DNA from: Crossiella cryophila
GTDB taxonomy: Bacteria; Actinomycetota; Actinomycetes; Mycobacteriales; Pseudonocardiaceae
NCBI RefSeq assembly: GCF_014204915.1
Contig: NZ_JACHMH010000001.1
Span: forward strand, 3,807,501 to 3,871,500
Direction: 5' to 3'
DNA: 64,000 nucleotides
Shown: piece by piece, positions 36,364-48,057 of the stretch
Layout of the letters: each line of letters begins with the position of its first letter
How positions within the stretch are numbered: position 1 is the first letter of the stretch
Notes under the pieces: model-generated
Told to the model about the DNA's origin: nothing
Database searches by the model: none
Seen by the model: only the letters and a program-made list of their open reading frames with translations
Program-made: the position numbers and the translations under genes

Positions 36364-36411
36364 TAGACCAGCGGCGGCCGGCGGTTCGGGGCCGACGGCA
36401 ACCGCGTACGA

Positions 36412-36447
36412 GGGCGGTCACCCGGGGTGCGGGTGACCGCCCTTTCT
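36412..36447. terminator. Terminator between panD and the binding-protein genes
   Basis: A perfect 12-base stem (GGGCGGTCACCC with GGGTGACCGCCC), a 7-base loop and TTTCTT behind it. It lies between the convergent panD and siderophore-binding-protein genes. Confidence 0.85.
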
Positions 36448-36467
36448 TATGCCACAACGGTTTCGCC

Positions 36468-37463
36468 TCAGCCGCCGCTGCCTGCACGCAGTTTGGGCAG
36501 GACCTGGGTCACCAGCCAAGGGATGTTGACCGGGGTCGGGGTGCGCAGGGCGTGGAACTCCAGGCCGTCCAGGATGATCCGGCCACCGGACTTGACCACG
36601 GGCAGGTTGCGGAACAGCGGGTTGGACTCCACCGCGCGCTCGTTGTCCTTGGAGCCGTCGTAGTTGATCAGCAGCAGGTCCACGTCCAGCTTGTCGTACT
36701 GCTCCGCGCCCAGTTCCGCCGCGAAGTTGCCGGGAAGTGCTTGCAGGGAATCGGGAATCCGCAGACCGAACGCGCCGAGCATGATCCCGGCCGGATCGGT
36801 TGGCGAGCGCAGCGCGTACAGCTTCCCGGCGCCTGCCGCCTGCGCCATGGTGGCGCGTTTCCCTTGCAGTGCCGGGAAATCCGTGCGGACCTTGGTCAGC
36901 GCCGACTCGGTGTCCGCGACCAGCTTCTCCGCCTCGGCCGACTTGCCGACGGCCTTGCCGACCTGGCGGGTCACCTGCTGCCAGGTGTCCTGGTAGGCCC
37001 CGGTCTCGAAGGCGGTGGTCGGCACGAACGCGCTCAGCTTGGCGTAGTACTTGTCGAGGTAGTAGTCGGAGCCGGCCAGGATCAGGTCCGGCTGGAGCTT
37101 GAGCACCTGCTCGGGGTCGAAGCCGTTGTCCCCGGCCACCAGCAGTTCCGGCTTGGCCGAGCCCAGTTTCGCCGCCGCCCACGGGGTGATCCCGCTGGGG
37201 TGCTCGTTGGAACGCGGCATGCCCACCGGCGTGATGCCAAGGGAGAGCAGCGCGTCCTGGTCCACCTCGCCCAGCACCACCACCCGTTTGGGCGCGGCCG
37301 GGATGGTGGTGGTGCCGAGTTTGTGGTTCAGCGTCACCGGAAATCCGGCCCCGGCGCCGGGTGGCGCCGCCTCGGGTGTGCTCGCACAACCCGCCGCAAC
37401 GACGAGGGCCGCGCTGACGAGCAGCGCGGCCCAGGTCCTGATCGCTGTGCTGGAAAGGCTCAC
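36468..37463 (-). CDS. Siderophore-binding lipoprotein, copy 2
   Basis: 331 residues. The lipobox 'VVAAGCAST' gives a lipid-anchored Cys. It is a cluster-A/FecB-like iron-siderophore binding protein with 'PKRVVVLGEVDQDALLSLGITPVG', 'LQPDLILAGSDYYLDKYYAKLSAFVPTTAFE' and 'DTWQQVTRQVGKAVGKSAEAEKLV' blocks. It is clearly a paralogue of the protein encoded 15 bases upstream, with the same order of motifs. The two probably bind the ferric siderophore or related ligands outside the membrane and feed the permease encoded at 60.7-63.6 kb. No permease gene lies beside it. Confidence 0.88.
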   Translation of the reverse strand: MSLSSTAIRTWAALLVSAALVVAAGCASTPEAAPPGAGAGFPVTLNHKLGTTTIPAAPKRVVVLGEVDQDALLSLGITPVGMPRSNEHPSGITPWAAAKLGSAKPELLVAGDNGFDPEQVLKLQPDLILAGSDYYLDKYYAKLSAFVPTTAFETGAYQDTWQQVTRQVGKAVGKSAEAEKLVADTESALTKVRTDFPALQGKRATMAQAAGAGKLYALRSPTDPAGIMLGAFGLRIPDSLQALPGNFAAELGAEQYDKLDVDLLLINYDGSKDNERAVESNPLFRNLPVVKSGGRIILDGLEFHALRTPTPVNIPWLVTQVLPKLRAGSGG

Positions 37464-37478
37464 CGGCTCAGTCTGGCA

Positions 37479-38507
37479 TCAGACGGCGGTCTTCTTCACC
37501 GCCGCGGACAGCTTCGGCACCATCTTGTCGATGGCGTAGGGGATGCCCAGCGGGGAGGGGGTGCGGATCGAGTAGAACTCGCTCAGGTCGACGACGATGG
37601 TGCCGCCCTTGCTGACCACCTTGAGCTTCTTGAACAACGGGTTCTGCTCGACGTCCTGCTGGTGCTGCTTGTTGTCGTTGAAGTAGGTGATCAGCACGTC
37701 CTGGTCGAGCAGGTCGTACTTCTCCGCGCTGACCTCGACCGCGAAGGACTCACCAGGCAGCTGCTGGATGGCAGGCGGCAGCACCAGGCCGAACTCGCCG
37801 AGCAGCTTGGTCGCGGTGTCCGTGGTGGACTTGAGCACCATGATCGTCCCGGTCTGGCCGGTGACGCCGAAGGCGAACTTCTTGCCGGTCAGCTCCGGGT
37901 TGCTCTTCTTGACCCCGGCGATCTTGCCCTCGACCTCGGTGACCAGCTTCTCCGCCTCGGCGCTCTTGCCGACGGCCTTGCCGACCTGGCGGGTGACCTG
38001 CTGCCAGGAGTCCTCGGCGGGGCCGGTCTCGTAGGCGGTGGTCGGCACGATGTCGTTGAGCTTCTTCCAGTACTTGTCGAGGTAGTAGTCGTAGTTGGCC
38101 AGGATCAGGTCCGGTTCGAGCTTGAGGACCTGCTCGACGTCGAATCCGTTGTCGCCGGCGGTCAGCAGCGTGGGCGCGGCGCCGGTGAGCTTGGCCTTGG
38201 TCCACGGCGCGACGCCGTCGCCGATGTTGGTCTTGACCATCGCGATCGGCGTGATGCCAAGGGACAGCAGCACGTCCTGGTCGGTCTCGCCGAGCACCAC
38301 GACCCGCTTCGGCGCGGACTTGATCGTGGTGGTGCCGAGCTTGTGCGTGATGGTGATGGGGTAACCCGGCGCGGCACCGGCCGACGTGTCCTTCGGGGCG
38401 CCGGCGTCACCGCCGCCACCGCACGCGGTCAGGCCCAGCACCAGTGCCGCCCCGGCCGCGACCAGACGAACCATTCGACTCGACGACCTGTGCGTTCGCG
38501 TCGACAT
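37479..38507 (-). CDS. Siderophore-binding lipoprotein, copy 1
   Basis: 342 residues with a lipobox 'GLTACGGG'. It has the same FecB-like family and motif order as the following gene: 'PKRVVVLGETDQDVLLSLGITPIA', 'LEPDLILANYDYYLDKYWKKLNDIVPTTAYE', 'SWQQVTRQVGKAVGKSAEAEKLV'. It is the first gene behind an iron box at 38535, so the pair is iron-repressed. The two copies are clearly duplicated but diverged, for example in 'AFGVTGQTGTIMVLKSTTD' against the sparser equivalent in copy 2, which may reflect different ligands. Confidence 0.9.
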   Translation of the reverse strand: MSTRTHRSSSRMVRLVAAGAALVLGLTACGGGGDAGAPKDTSAGAAPGYPITITHKLGTTTIKSAPKRVVVLGETDQDVLLSLGITPIAMVKTNIGDGVAPWTKAKLTGAAPTLLTAGDNGFDVEQVLKLEPDLILANYDYYLDKYWKKLNDIVPTTAYETGPAEDSWQQVTRQVGKAVGKSAEAEKLVTEVEGKIAGVKKSNPELTGKKFAFGVTGQTGTIMVLKSTTDTATKLLGEFGLVLPPAIQQLPGESFAVEVSAEKYDLLDQDVLITYFNDNKQHQQDVEQNPLFKKLKVVSKGGTIVVDLSEFYSIRTPSPLGIPYAIDKMVPKLSAAVKKTAV

Positions 38508-38534
38508 GCAGATGTCCTTCTTTCCTGGCGACGA

Positions 38535-38553
38535 TTAGGTTAGCCAACCCTAA
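38535..38553. promoter_or_regulatory. IdeR/DtxR-type iron box (binding-protein promoter)
   Basis: TTAGGTTAGCCAACCCTAA matches the IdeR consensus at about 17 of 19 positions. It lies 28 bases upstream of the first binding-protein gene and 51 bases downstream of the end of the NRPS operon on the same strand. Confidence 0.85.
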
Positions 38554-38604
38554 ACGACGAGTTCGGTTCGGCGATCACGGGATGGTCCGCTGGCGGTAAC
38601 GGAA

Positions 38605-41600
38605 TTACTGCACTTGCCCAGCCCCGTTCCGGCCCAGTGCGGCGGTGAGCGCGGGCCCGAACGCGGCGACCGCGTCCGGGGAGAGCAGCTCGTCGTGGGC
38701 GTGCGGCAGCTCCTGGTCCTCGATCCGGCCGGTGGCCAGTGCGGTCCAGTTCGCCGCGCCGGTGCCGGTGGATCCCTTGGCGCTGAACAACACCAGCGGT
38801 CCGGTGTAGACCGGGTAGCCGGTCTGCGGCAGCAGCCGGTCGTGTGCGGTCCAGGCCCGGACGAGTGCCTCGGTGGTCTGCTCGTCGGCGCTCAGGCGCA
38901 GGCGGTCCCTGATCTGCTCGGCGGAGAGTGGTTCGTCCGCGGGCAGCGCCGGGTCGGCGGGCTGGGCGTCCAGCACCGCGAGCAGGGCGACCTCCTCGCC
39001 CTCGGCCTGGAGCAGGCCGGCGATGGCGTGCGCGAGCTGACCGCCGAAGGACCAGCCGAGCAGGTGGTACGGCCCGCTGGGCTGCACGGTCCGGATCCGG
39101 CGCAGGTGCTCGCGGGCGAGTGAGTCGAAGCTGGACACCTCCTCGCCGGTCACCACCGGGGACTGCAGGCCGTAGAGCGGCCGGTCCTCGTCCAGGTGCG
39201 GCACCAGCGCGGCGTAGGGCCAGGCCAGGCCGAAGCCGGGGTGGATGGCGAACAGCGGCGGCTTCGCGCCCTCGGGGTGCAGGGCCAGTAGCGGGGCCAG
39301 TGCCGGGTCGGACCCGTCGGTGGACCCGAGCCGGTCGGCCAGTGCGGCCACGGTCGGGGCGGCCATCACCGCGCCGACCGAGACGCCCTCGATGCCACTG
39401 AGGCGGATCCGGCTGACCAGTTGCATGGCCAGCAGTGAGTGGCCGCCCAGCTCGAAGAAGCTGTCGTCGACGCCGACCCTCGGCACGCCGAGCACCTCGG
39501 CGAAGACCTGGCACAGCACGGCTTCCCGCTCGGTGCGCGGTCCCCGGCTGGACACCCTGGCGCCCAGGTCGGGGGCTGGCAGCGCGGCCCGGTCGAGCTT
39601 GCCGTTGACGGTCAGCGGCAGCGCGTCCACGGTCACGAACGCCGAGGGCACCATGTACCCGGGCAGTCGCTGCCCGGCCCACTCGCGCAGCTCCTCCTCG
39701 GTTGCCGCGCCCACCACGTAGGCGACCAGCAGTTTGACGCCCTGCAGGTCGGTGTCGGCGGCGATCACCGCGACCTGCCGGACGCCGGGGTGTTCGGCCA
39801 GGGTGGTGTCGATCTCGCCGATCTCCACCCGGTAGCCGCGGATCTTGACCTGGTCGTCGGTGCGGCCCAGGTAGTCGATCGTGCCGTCGGCGCACCAGCG
39901 CACCAGGTCGCCGGTGCGGTAGAGCCGGTCGCCGGGCACGCCGAAGGGGTTGGCGATGAAGCGGTCCGCGGTCAGCGCGGCCCGGTCCAGGTAGCCGCGG
40001 GCCAGGCCGATCCCGGCGATGTACAGCTCGCCGGCCACGCCGGGCGGGACCGGGCGCAGGTACTCGTCGAGCACGTGCGCGGTGGTGTTGAAGATCGGGC
40101 GGCCGACGGTGGGGGTGTCCCGGTCGGTGGTGCCGCCGCCGAGGGTGTTGATGGTGTATTCGGTTGGGCCGTAAAGGTTGTAGCCGAGCACGCCGGGGGT
40201 GTCCCGCAGCGTTTCCCACACCTGGTTGGACACGGCCTCGCCGCCGAGCAGCACCAGAACGGGGCGGTGGCCGGGGTTCTGGTTGAGCAGGCCGTTGTCG
40301 ATGAGCTGCTGGCAGTAGGTCGGCGTCACGTTGATGACGTCGATCCGGTGCTGGTCGCAGTAGGCGGTGAGGGCTTCGGCGTCGCGGCGCAGTTCCTCGT
40401 CGCAGACGTGCACCTCGTGGCCCTCGACCAGCCAGAGCAGTTCTTCCCAGGACATGTCGAAGGAGAAGGACACGGTGTGCGCGATGCGCAGCCGCCGTCC
40501 GGCCTCGGCCACCACCGGGTCGAAGATCTCGGCGCGGTGGTTGAACTGCATGTTGGTCAGGCCGCGGTAGGGGGTGACCACGCCCTTGGGTTTGCCGGTG
40601 GAGCCGGAGGTGTAGATGACGTAGGCCGGGTGCTCCAGGCGATGTGGGTCGGTGCGGTTGAAGCCGAGGCGTTCGGCGTCGGCGAGATCGTTGCCGGACA
40701 AGGCATCCAGCTCCGCCGTGGCCGCGTCGAGCAGCACCGTCGGGGCCGGGGACGCGGGCAGGGTGGCGGCGACCTCGGTGGTGCTGACCAGGCAGACGGC
40801 CTTGGCGTCGGCGAGCATGAAGGCCAGCCGCTCGGCCGGGTAGTCCAGGTCAAGGGGCAGGTAGGCGGCGCCGGTCTTGAGCACCGCGAACAGGGTGGCC
40901 ACCATGTCCGCCGAGCGCGGCAGGCCAAGGGCCACCACGGTTTCCGGCCCCGCGCCGCGGCTGATGAGCAGCCGGGCGATCCGGTTGGCGCGCTCGTTCA
41001 GCTCGGTGTAGTTCCAGCGGATCTCACCGGGCAGGTCCGGGTTGGCGAGGAGGGCGGGCGCGTCCGGGGTGCGGGCGGCCTGCTGTTCGAGCAGGTCGGC
41101 GATGGTGACCGCGGGGATCTCGCGTTCGGTCCGGTTCCAGGCGTCCAGGCGGGCCCCGGCCGCGCCGAGCACGTCCAGTTCGGCCATCCGCACGTCCGGC
41201 CGGGCCGCGGCCTGTTCGAGCAGGTCGAGCAGCCGGTCCAGCAGACCGGCCGCGGTGGTCCAGTCGAACAGGTCGGCCGCGTACTCCACGTCCAGGCCCA
41301 TGCCGTCGGTGTCCGTGCCGTAGTCGCGCAGCACGAAGTCCAGGTCGAACTTGGCGGTCGGCGGGTCGAACCGGCCCTCGGTGAGGGTCAGGCCGGGGAA
41401 GACGGCCGAGCCGGTGCCCTGGTTCTGGTAGCCGACCATCACCTGGAACAGCGGGTTGCGGGAGAGCGTCCGGGTCGGGTTGAGCGTTTCGACCAGGCGC
41501 TCGAAGGGCACGTCGGCGTGGCTGAGCCCGGCCAGGTCGGTGCGCCGGACCCGGTCCAGCAGCTCGGTGAAGCTGGGGTTGCCGCTGACGTCGGCCCTGA

Positions 41601-44600
41601 TGACCAGGGTGTTGACGAAGAAGCCGATCAGGTCGTTGAGCTGCTCCTCGTCCCGGCCGGCCACCGGGCTGCCCAGCGGGATGTCGGTACCGGCGCCGAG
41701 CCGGTGCAGCAGCGCCGCGACCGCGGTCTGGAACAGCATGAACACGGTGGCGTCCTGGGTGCGGGCGAGCTGCCGCAACCGCACCGCCAGGTCCGGGCTG
41801 ATCTCCCGCTGGATGGTCTCGCCGCGGAAGCTGGCCACCGCGGGCCGGGGCCGGTCGGTGGGCAGGGACAGCTCCTCGGGGATGCCGTCCAGTTCCTGCC
41901 GCCAGTAGGTCAACTGCTTGGCCTGCAGGCTCTTCGGGTCACCCGGCGCGCCGAGCAGGGCGCGCTGCCAGAGCGCGTAGTCCGCGTACTGCACCGGCAG
42001 CGGGGTCAGCTCCGGGGCGTGGCCTTCGTGCCGGGCGGCGTAGGCGGCGGTGAGGTCCTCGACGAAGGGCCGCAGTGACCACTCGTCGAAGGCGATGTGG
42101 TGGAACACGGCCAGCAGCACACAATCGGCCGGGCCGAGGGTGAGCACGGCCAGCCGGACCGGGTGGTCGGCGGCCAGGTCGAAGGGCACCGCGATGGCGG
42201 CGGCCACCGCGGCGTCGAGTTCGGCCTCGGCCACCGCGGTCACGGTGACCTCGGGGGTGCTGTCCTCGATGGGCCGGATCCGCTGGTAGGGCAGGCCTTC
42301 GTGGGTCTCGATCACCGTGCGCAGGCTCTCGTGCCTGGCCAGCACGTCGGCGAAGGCCGCGCGCAGGGCAGGCAGGTCCAGTTCGCCGTGCAGCCGGACG
42401 CCGGTGGGCACGGTGTAGGCCGAGCCGGCGGTGTCCATCTGGTCGAGCAGCCAGAGCCGTTGCTGGGCGAAGGAGAGCGGGATCCGCTCGGGGCGGGCGC
42501 CCGCGGTGAGCACGGGCTGGGCGATGGCGGGCGCGCTGTCCAGGGCCTTGGCGGCCAGTTCGGCCACGGTGGGGCAGGTGAACAGGTCCCGGATGGCCAG
42601 GTCCACGTCGAGTCCGGTGCGGGCCTTGCCGATCAGCCGGGCGGCCAGCAGCGAGTGCCCGCCCAGGTCGAAGAAGTTGTCCGCCACGCCGACCTTGGGC
42701 ACGCCGAGCACCTGGGCGAACAGCTCGCACAGGGCTTCCTCGGTGGGGTTGGCCGGTGGCCGTCCGCCGCCCGCGCCGGCCGCGAGGTCGGGGCTGGGCA
42801 GGGCACGCCGGTCGAGCTTTCCGTTGGTGGTCAACGGGAGTCGTTCCATGGTGACCAGCGCGGCCGGCACCATGTAGTCGGGCAGCACGGCCTTGAGGTG
42901 GTCGCGGACCCTGGCCACCAGGCCGGTGTTGTCGCGGGCCGCGGAGGGGTTGTTGGCGTAGCCGGACAGTGCGGAGTTGCGGGCCCTGGTGGGGGCGTAG
43001 GCGTTGAGCAGGATCTCGTCCTGGGCCAGGGTGAACACCGCGTCGTAGCTGCCGTCGGTGGTGTCGGACCAGGTGAGCAGCAGCCGGTGCCCGGACTGGT
43101 CGGCCAGCTCGTGCAGCGCCTCGGGTTCGATGCCCACGCCGGTCGCCGGGTTGAGCAGGCTGCGCGCGCCGGTGACCGGGGAACCGGCCTCCAGTGCGCG
43201 TTGCGCGGCGACCTCGGCGGTGAGCCGGGCGTTGGGGATGCGGGTGATGCGCAGCGAGTCCGGGCGTTCGGCCAGCCGGGTGGCCAGGTCGAGCGCGCCG
43301 TCCCACGGCAGCGACGGACCGTCCACAAGGGACAGTGCGTCCGCGCCTGCCTTGCGCAGCACCACGTCGTAGCGGTGCCGGGACAGCTCGTTGTGCATGT
43401 GCCCGCGCTTGATCCGCAGGTCAACGCCCGCGAGGGTGGGCAGGTGGTCGCCGAGGGCGGTGAAGTAGTCCGGGTCGACCAGGAGTTCCTTCTCCAGCAG
43501 CACCGCGCGTTCGATCGCCTTGCGCAGCGCGGCGTCCTCGGTGCGTTCGTCGGCGCGGCCGAGCTGGATGGCGGTGTGGAAGGTGCGGGCCAGTCGCAGG
43601 TTGCGCACGTCGCCGACGAACAGCGCGCCGCCGGGGGCGAGCAGGTCCAGTGCCTTGCCGATGACCTCGGTGAGGTAGTCGATGTTCGGGAAGTACTGGA
43701 TCACCGAGTTGATCACGATGGTGTCGAAGTGCCCGGCAGGCAGGCCGTCGGTGTCGTGCGCGGGACGGCAGCTCAGCTCGATCTTGGCGGCCAGTTCCGG
43801 GTCGGCTTGCAGGTCGCGGCCGAGTTTGTCGATGACCGGGGCGGCGAAGTCGCAGGCCCAGTAGGACTCGGTGTCCCTGGCCAGGCCGGAGAGCAGCAGG
43901 CCGGTGCCGACGCCGATCTCCAGCAGCCGCTTGGGCTTCAGCTCGCGGATGCGGTCCAGGGTGGCGGCCCGCCACTCGCTCATGTCGGTGAACGGGATGG
44001 GGTCGCCGTCGTAGCTGCTGTCCCAGCCCGCGTAGTCCTCGTCGAAGACCGCGGTGGGGATCTCGGTGTACTCGTCGCTGTAGATCTGGTTCCACTCGGC
44101 GATCTGCTCGGCCTCGACCTCCGAGCGGGCCTCCTCCCCGCTGACCTCGGCGGGCACCAGGTAGCCGAGAAGTCGTTTCACCCCAGGCAGATCGGTGTCG
44201 GCGGCGATGACCGCGGCCTGGGCGACCTCGGGGTGCGCGGCCAGGGCGCTCTCCACCTCGCCGATCTCCACCCGGTAGCCGCGGATCTTGACCTGGTCGT
44301 CGGTGCGGCCGAGGAAGTCCAGGTTGCCGTCCTGACGTTCCCGGACCAGGTCGCCGGTGCGGTACATGCGTTCGCCGGTGGTGCCGTAGGGGTCGGCGAT
44401 GAAGCGGTCGGCGGTGAGGCTGGGGCGCTTGAGGTAGCCGCGGGCCAGGCCGACGCCGGAGATGTACAGCTCACCGGGCACGCCGACCGGCACGGGCCGC
44501 AGGTAGGCGTCCAGGATGTAGGCGCGGGTGTTCCAGATGGCCTTGCCGACCGTGGAGGTGGCGCTGTCCTCGGTGCCGCCGCCCAGGGTGTTGATGGTGT

Positions 44601-47600
44601 ATTCGGTTGGGCCGTAAAGGTTGTAGCCGAGCACGCCGGGGGTGTCGCGCAGGGCGGACCAGACCTGTTCGGACACGGCCTCGCCGCCGAGCAGCACCAG
44701 AACGGGGCGGTGGCCGGGGTTCTCCTCCAGCAGCCCGTTGTCGATGAGCTGCTGGCAGTAGGTGGGGGTGACGTTGATGACGTCGATGGCGTGCTTGTCG
44801 CAGTAGGCGGTCAGCGCCAGGGCGTCCCGGCGCATGTCCTCGGTGAGCACGTGCACCTCGTGGCCCTCGACCAGCCACAGGAGTTCTTCCCAGGACATGT
44901 CGAAGGAGAAGGACACGGTGTGCGCGATCCGCAGCCGCCGCCCGGCCTGCTCGACCACCGGGTCGAAGATGGCCACCCGGTGGTTGAACTGCATGTTGGT
45001 CAGGCCGCGGTACGGCGTGGCCACGCCCTTGGGCTTGCCGGTGGAGCCGGAGGTGTAGATGACGTAGGCCGGGTGTTCCAGCCGCCAGGCGTCGGTGCGG
45101 TTGAAGCCGCGGCGTTCGGCGTCGGCGAGATCGTTGCCGGGCAGGGAGTCCAGTTCGGCGGCGATCTCGGCGGAGTCCAGCAGGACGTGCGGGACCTCGG
45201 TGTGCGGCAGCGTCGGGTCGACGTCCACAGTGGACAGAACGCAGAGCGGCACGGTGTCGGTGAGCATGAACTCCAGCCGGTCGGCCGGGTAGTCCAGGTC
45301 AAGGGGCAGGTAGGCGGCGCCGGTCTTGAGTACCGCGAACAACGCGGCCACCATGTCACTGGAGCGCGGCAGGCCAAGGGCCACCACGGTTTCCGGCCCG
45401 GCGCCGTGCCGGACCAGCCAGCGGGCGATCCGGTTGGCGCGCTCGTTCAGCTCCGCGTAGGTGTGCGTGACCTGCCCGAAGACCAGCGCGGTCGCCTCGG
45501 GGGTGCGGGCGGCCTGCTGTTCCAGCATGTCCGCGATGGTGATGTCCGGCACCGGGTTGGCGGTGCTGTCCCAGCCCTGGCGCAGCAGCGCGGGCTCGTC
45601 GCCGACCAGCACGTCCACCGCGGCGCAGGAGGCCGCCGGGGTGTCGGCGAGCGCGGTGAGGATGCGCAGGTAGCGTTCGAGGAGCCGCTCGATCTCGGTG
45701 CGGCTGAACACGTCCTGGTGGAACATCACCCGGAGTTCGGTCCGCACACCGGGGTTGACCACCATGGTGACCGGGTAGTGCGTGGCGTCCAGGACCTCGT
45801 GTTCGAGCACCCGCAGCGAGCCGTCCGGGCCGAAGGCGCGTTCCTTGGACGGGCGCGGGAAGTTCTGGAAGACGAACAGGGTGTCGAACAGGGTGCCGAT
45901 CCCGGCCAGCGCCTGCACGTCGGTGAGGCCGAGGTAGGGGTAGTCGAAGAGGTCGGCCTGTTCCTCCTGGACCCGGCGCAGCACGGTGTCCAGTGCGTCG
46001 GCCGCGCCGAGCCGGACGCGCACCGGCACGGTGTTGAACAGCAGGCCGACCGTGGTCTCCACGCCTGCCACGTCGGGGTGGCGGCCGGAGACCGAGGCGC
46101 CGAAGACCACGTCGTCCCGGCCGGTGAGCCTGCCCAGCAGCATCGCCCACGCGGTCTCGTACAGGGTGCTGGCCGTGATCCCGGACTCACGCATCCGGTG
46201 TGCCAGCCTGGTGGCCAGGTCGGCGGGTAGTTCCAGGTGGATCTCGTCGGCGGCGGTGACATCGACCGCCCGGCTGTCCGTGCCCGCGACCAGCAGGGTG
46301 GGTTCGGCCAGGCCGTCCAGGTTGCGCCGCCAGGCCGCGCGGGCCTGCTCGTGGTCCTGCGCGGTGAGCCAGCGCAGGTAGTCCCGGAACGGGGTGGTCG
46401 GCCGGGCGTGCTCGGCGGCCGGGTCGGTGTAGAACTCCAGCAGGCTGCTCAGCAGCAGACCGCCGGACCAGCCGTCGAGCAGGATCAGTTCGGAGGTCAT
46501 CACCAGCCGGTGCGCGCCGGGGGCCACGGTGGCCAGGCCGAAGCGGATCAGCGGCGGCCGGTCGGCGTGGAAGGGCCTGGCCCGCTGTCCGGCCACGAAG
46601 TCGTCGAACGCGGATTCGTCCTGTGTGGACAGATCAACGTAGTCGAAGGGCAGCTCGAACTCGCCGGGGATGAACTGCACCGGCGGGGCGTCGTCGGCGG
46701 TGGCGAACCCGGCGACCAGGTTGGGGTACTTGGCCAGGGCCAGCCGGACCGCCTCCCGGAAGCGGTCCGGGTCGAGGGTGCCGCCCAGGTGCAGCACGGC
46801 CTGCTGCACGTAGATGTCGCGCTCGGCGCCGTCGAGCATCAGGTGGAAGAGCAGGCCCTCCTGCAACGGGGACAGCGGCAGCGCCTCGATCGCGCCCGGC
46901 GGCAGCGCGCGGGCGGGGGCGGGCGCGGCGGCGGGCTCGTGTGCGCGCAACGCCTGGCCCCAGGCGGTGAGCAGGGTGTCGGCGTCCAGTTCGGGCAGCG
47001 CGGCCGGGTCCCAGGACAGGGTGAGGCGCACGCGTTCGCTGTTGCGGTCGAACCAGGCGCCGATCCGCAGCAGGTAACGGGTTTCGGCCTCCTCGGCCGG
47101 TTCGCCGAGGCCGGGTTCGGGGTCGTCGCCGAGGTCGGTGACGCCGTACTCGAGCAGGATCGCGGCCTCCACCAGGTCGGCGAAGGTGGCCGAGGTGCTG
47201 CCGCTGAGGTACTTGGCCACGCCGAACTCGGTGGCCGCGGTGTCGGTCGCGGCCACCGCTGCCGTCCCCGCACCGTCCACATCGGACAGTTCGGCCGGGC
47301 CGAACAGCACCGGGAACACCCGGCGCAGGTTGCCCAGCACGCCGGGGCGGTCCCGGTCGGACTCGCTGACGTCGAGCAGCAGACCGTTGGTGGCGCCGAG
47401 CTGTGGCACCAGGCTGAGCAGCACTCGCGCGCGCAGGCCCTCGGCGGTGGCGACCTCGTTCAGCGGCAGGATCCGCTCGGCCCGCAGCTGCGGCCCGCCG
47501 GTCTCGCCGTCGCTGGCCCATGGGGAGTCCAGGTCCAGCTCGTCCACCCGGTCGGCCAGTTCCAGCCAGGGCTCGACCCGGTCGGCCAGCCCGGGGTCGC

Positions 47601-48057
47601 GGGCCAGGGTGTCCAGCGCGGACAGGTATTCCCCGGTGCCGGAGGTGCTGGGCGTGCCACCGGCGAGTGCGGCGCGCAGGTCGGCGACCAGCACCGCCCA
47701 GCCCTCGCCGTCCACGTCGGCGGCGTGCGCGGCCACCACCAGCAGCCCGTCCCGTTCGGCGCCGCGGTCCACCCAGGCCGCGGCCAGTGCGGCGTCGGCG
47801 TCGAGCAGCCCGGCGGTGTGCCGCTTCAGCTCACCGACCGAGGCGCCGGTGCCGCCCCAGCGCAGTTCGCCGCGGTGCCGCAGCACCTCGTGCGCCTCGA
47901 TGACGGCGCGCACGGCGGCCTGCACGGCCGCCGGCCCGGTGTCCGACGGCCCGGCGACCAGGCGCAGCGCGGGCGCCGCGGTCCCGGTGAACGCCTCAGC
48001 CAGCCAGGCGGCCGCCGGGGTCTCGGCGAGGTGGATCTGACCGGATGATGCGCTCAA
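38605..48057 (-). CDS. NRPS: E-like, C, A, nMT, T, C, A, T, TE
   Basis: 3150 residues. The start is a TTG overlapping the stop of the upstream NRPS gene (TTGA). Domains in order: an epimerase-like domain (1-410; motif AHAADVDG near 111, degenerate); C (about 415-870) whose HHxxxDG reads ELILLDG at 523-529; A (core [11 protein letters not shown] near 999) with an N-methyltransferase (LLEIGVGTG near 1378) inserted before its end; T (GGHS near 1800); C (HHIAFDE near 1985); A (core near 2481); T (near 2870); thioesterase (GWSFGG near 3001). My reading of the ten-residue code is D-M-E-N-L-G-L-I-N-K for both A domains, the N5-hydroxyornithine code of coelichelin-type synthetases. It should add N-methyl-N5-OH-Orn and N5-OH-Orn and then release the chain. 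Confidence 0.93.
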   Translation of the reverse strand: MSASSGQIHLAETPAAAWLAEAFTGTAAPALRLVAGPSDTGPAAVQAAVRAVIEAHEVLRHRGELRWGGTGASVGELKRHTAGLLDADAALAAAWVDRGAERDGLLVVAAHAADVDGEGWAVLVADLRAALAGGTPSTSGTGEYLSALDTLARDPGLADRVEPWLELADRVDELDLDSPWASDGETGGPQLRAERILPLNEVATAEGLRARVLLSLVPQLGATNGLLLDVSESDRDRPGVLGNLRRVFPVLFGPAELSDVDGAGTAAVAATDTAATEFGVAKYLSGSTSATFADLVEAAILLEYGVTDLGDDPEPGLGEPAEEAETRYLLRIGAWFDRNSERVRLTLSWDPAALPELDADTLLTAWGQALRAHEPAAAPAPARALPPGAIEALPLSPLQEGLLFHLMLDGAERDIYVQQAVLHLGGTLDPDRFREAVRLALAKYPNLVAGFATADDAPPVQFIPGEFELPFDYVDLSTQDESAFDDFVAGQRARPFHADRPPLIRFGLATVAPGAHRLVMTSELILLDGWSGGLLLSSLLEFYTDPAAEHARPTTPFRDYLRWLTAQDHEQARAAWRRNLDGLAEPTLLVAGTDSRAVDVTAADEIHLELPADLATRLAHRMRESGITASTLYETAWAMLLGRLTGRDDVVFGASVSGRHPDVAGVETTVGLLFNTVPVRVRLGAADALDTVLRRVQEEQADLFDYPYLGLTDVQALAGIGTLFDTLFVFQNFPRPSKERAFGPDGSLRVLEHEVLDATHYPVTMVVNPGVRTELRVMFHQDVFSRTEIERLLERYLRILTALADTPAASCAAVDVLVGDEPALLRQGWDSTANPVPDITIADMLEQQAARTPEATALVFGQVTHTYAELNERANRIARWLVRHGAGPETVVALGLPRSSDMVAALFAVLKTGAAYLPLDLDYPADRLEFMLTDTVPLCVLSTVDVDPTLPHTEVPHVLLDSAEIAAELDSLPGNDLADAERRGFNRTDAWRLEHPAYVIYTSGSTGKPKGVATPYRGLTNMQFNHRVAIFDPVVEQAGRRLRIAHTVSFSFDMSWEELLWLVEGHEVHVLTEDMRRDALALTAYCDKHAIDVINVTPTYCQQLIDNGLLEENPGHRPVLVLLGGEAVSEQVWSALRDTPGVLGYNLYGPTEYTINTLGGGTEDSATSTVGKAIWNTRAYILDAYLRPVPVGVPGELYISGVGLARGYLKRPSLTADRFIADPYGTTGERMYRTGDLVRERQDGNLDFLGRTDDQVKIRGYRVEIGEVESALAAHPEVAQAAVIAADTDLPGVKRLLGYLVPAEVSGEEARSEVEAEQIAEWNQIYSDEYTEIPTAVFDEDYAGWDSSYDGDPIPFTDMSEWRAATLDRIRELKPKRLLEIGVGTGLLLSGLARDTESYWACDFAAPVIDKLGRDLQADPELAAKIELSCRPAHDTDGLPAGHFDTIVINSVIQYFPNIDYLTEVIGKALDLLAPGGALFVGDVRNLRLARTFHTAIQLGRADERTEDAALRKAIERAVLLEKELLVDPDYFTALGDHLPTLAGVDLRIKRGHMHNELSRHRYDVVLRKAGADALSLVDGPSLPWDGALDLATRLAERPDSLRITRIPNARLTAEVAAQRALEAGSPVTGARSLLNPATGVGIEPEALHELADQSGHRLLLTWSDTTDGSYDAVFTLAQDEILLNAYAPTRARNSALSGYANNPSAARDNTGLVARVRDHLKAVLPDYMVPAALVTMERLPLTTNGKLDRRALPSPDLAAGAGGGRPPANPTEEALCELFAQVLGVPKVGVADNFFDLGGHSLLAARLIGKARTGLDVDLAIRDLFTCPTVAELAAKALDSAPAIAQPVLTAGARPERIPLSFAQQRLWLLDQMDTAGSAYTVPTGVRLHGELDLPALRAAFADVLARHESLRTVIETHEGLPYQRIRPIEDSTPEVTVTAVAEAELDAAVAAAIAVPFDLAADHPVRLAVLTLGPADCVLLAVFHHIAFDEWSLRPFVEDLTAAYAARHEGHAPELTPLPVQYADYALWQRALLGAPGDPKSLQAKQLTYWRQELDGIPEELSLPTDRPRPAVASFRGETIQREISPDLAVRLRQLARTQDATVFMLFQTAVAALLHRLGAGTDIPLGSPVAGRDEEQLNDLIGFFVNTLVIRADVSGNPSFTELLDRVRRTDLAGLSHADVPFERLVETLNPTRTLSRNPLFQVMVGYQNQGTGSAVFPGLTLTEGRFDPPTAKFDLDFVLRDYGTDTDGMGLDVEYAADLFDWTTAAGLLDRLLDLLEQAAARPDVRMAELDVLGAAGARLDAWNRTEREIPAVTIADLLEQQAARTPDAPALLANPDLPGEIRWNYTELNERANRIARLLISRGAGPETVVALGLPRSADMVATLFAVLKTGAAYLPLDLDYPAERLAFMLADAKAVCLVSTTEVAATLPASPAPTVLLDAATAELDALSGNDLADAERLGFNRTDPHRLEHPAYVIYTSGSTGKPKGVVTPYRGLTNMQFNHRAEIFDPVVAEAGRRLRIAHTVSFSFDMSWEELLWLVEGHEVHVCDEELRRDAEALTAYCDQHRIDVINVTPTYCQQLIDNGLLNQNPGHRPVLVLLGGEAVSNQVWETLRDTPGVLGYNLYGPTEYTINTLGGGTTDRDTPTVGRPIFNTTAHVLDEYLRPVPPGVAGELYIAGIGLARGYLDRAALTADRFIANPFGVPGDRLYRTGDLVRWCADGTIDYLGRTDDQVKIRGYRVEIGEIDTTLAEHPGVRQVAVIAADTDLQGVKLLVAYVVGAATEEELREWAGQRLPGYMVPSAFVTVDALPLTVNGKLDRAALPAPDLGARVSSRGPRTEREAVLCQVFAEVLGVPRVGVDDSFFELGGHSLLAMQLVSRIRLSGIEGVSVGAVMAAPTVAALADRLGSTDGSDPALAPLLALHPEGAKPPLFAIHPGFGLAWPYAALVPHLDEDRPLYGLQSPVVTGEEVSSFDSLAREHLRRIRTVQPSGPYHLLGWSFGGQLAHAIAGLLQAEGEEVALLAVLDAQPADPALPADEPLSAEQIRDRLRLSADEQTTEALVRAWTAHDRLLPQTGYPVYTGPLVLFSAKGSTGTGAANWTALATGRIEDQELPHAHDELLSPDAVAAFGPALTAALGRNGAGQVQ

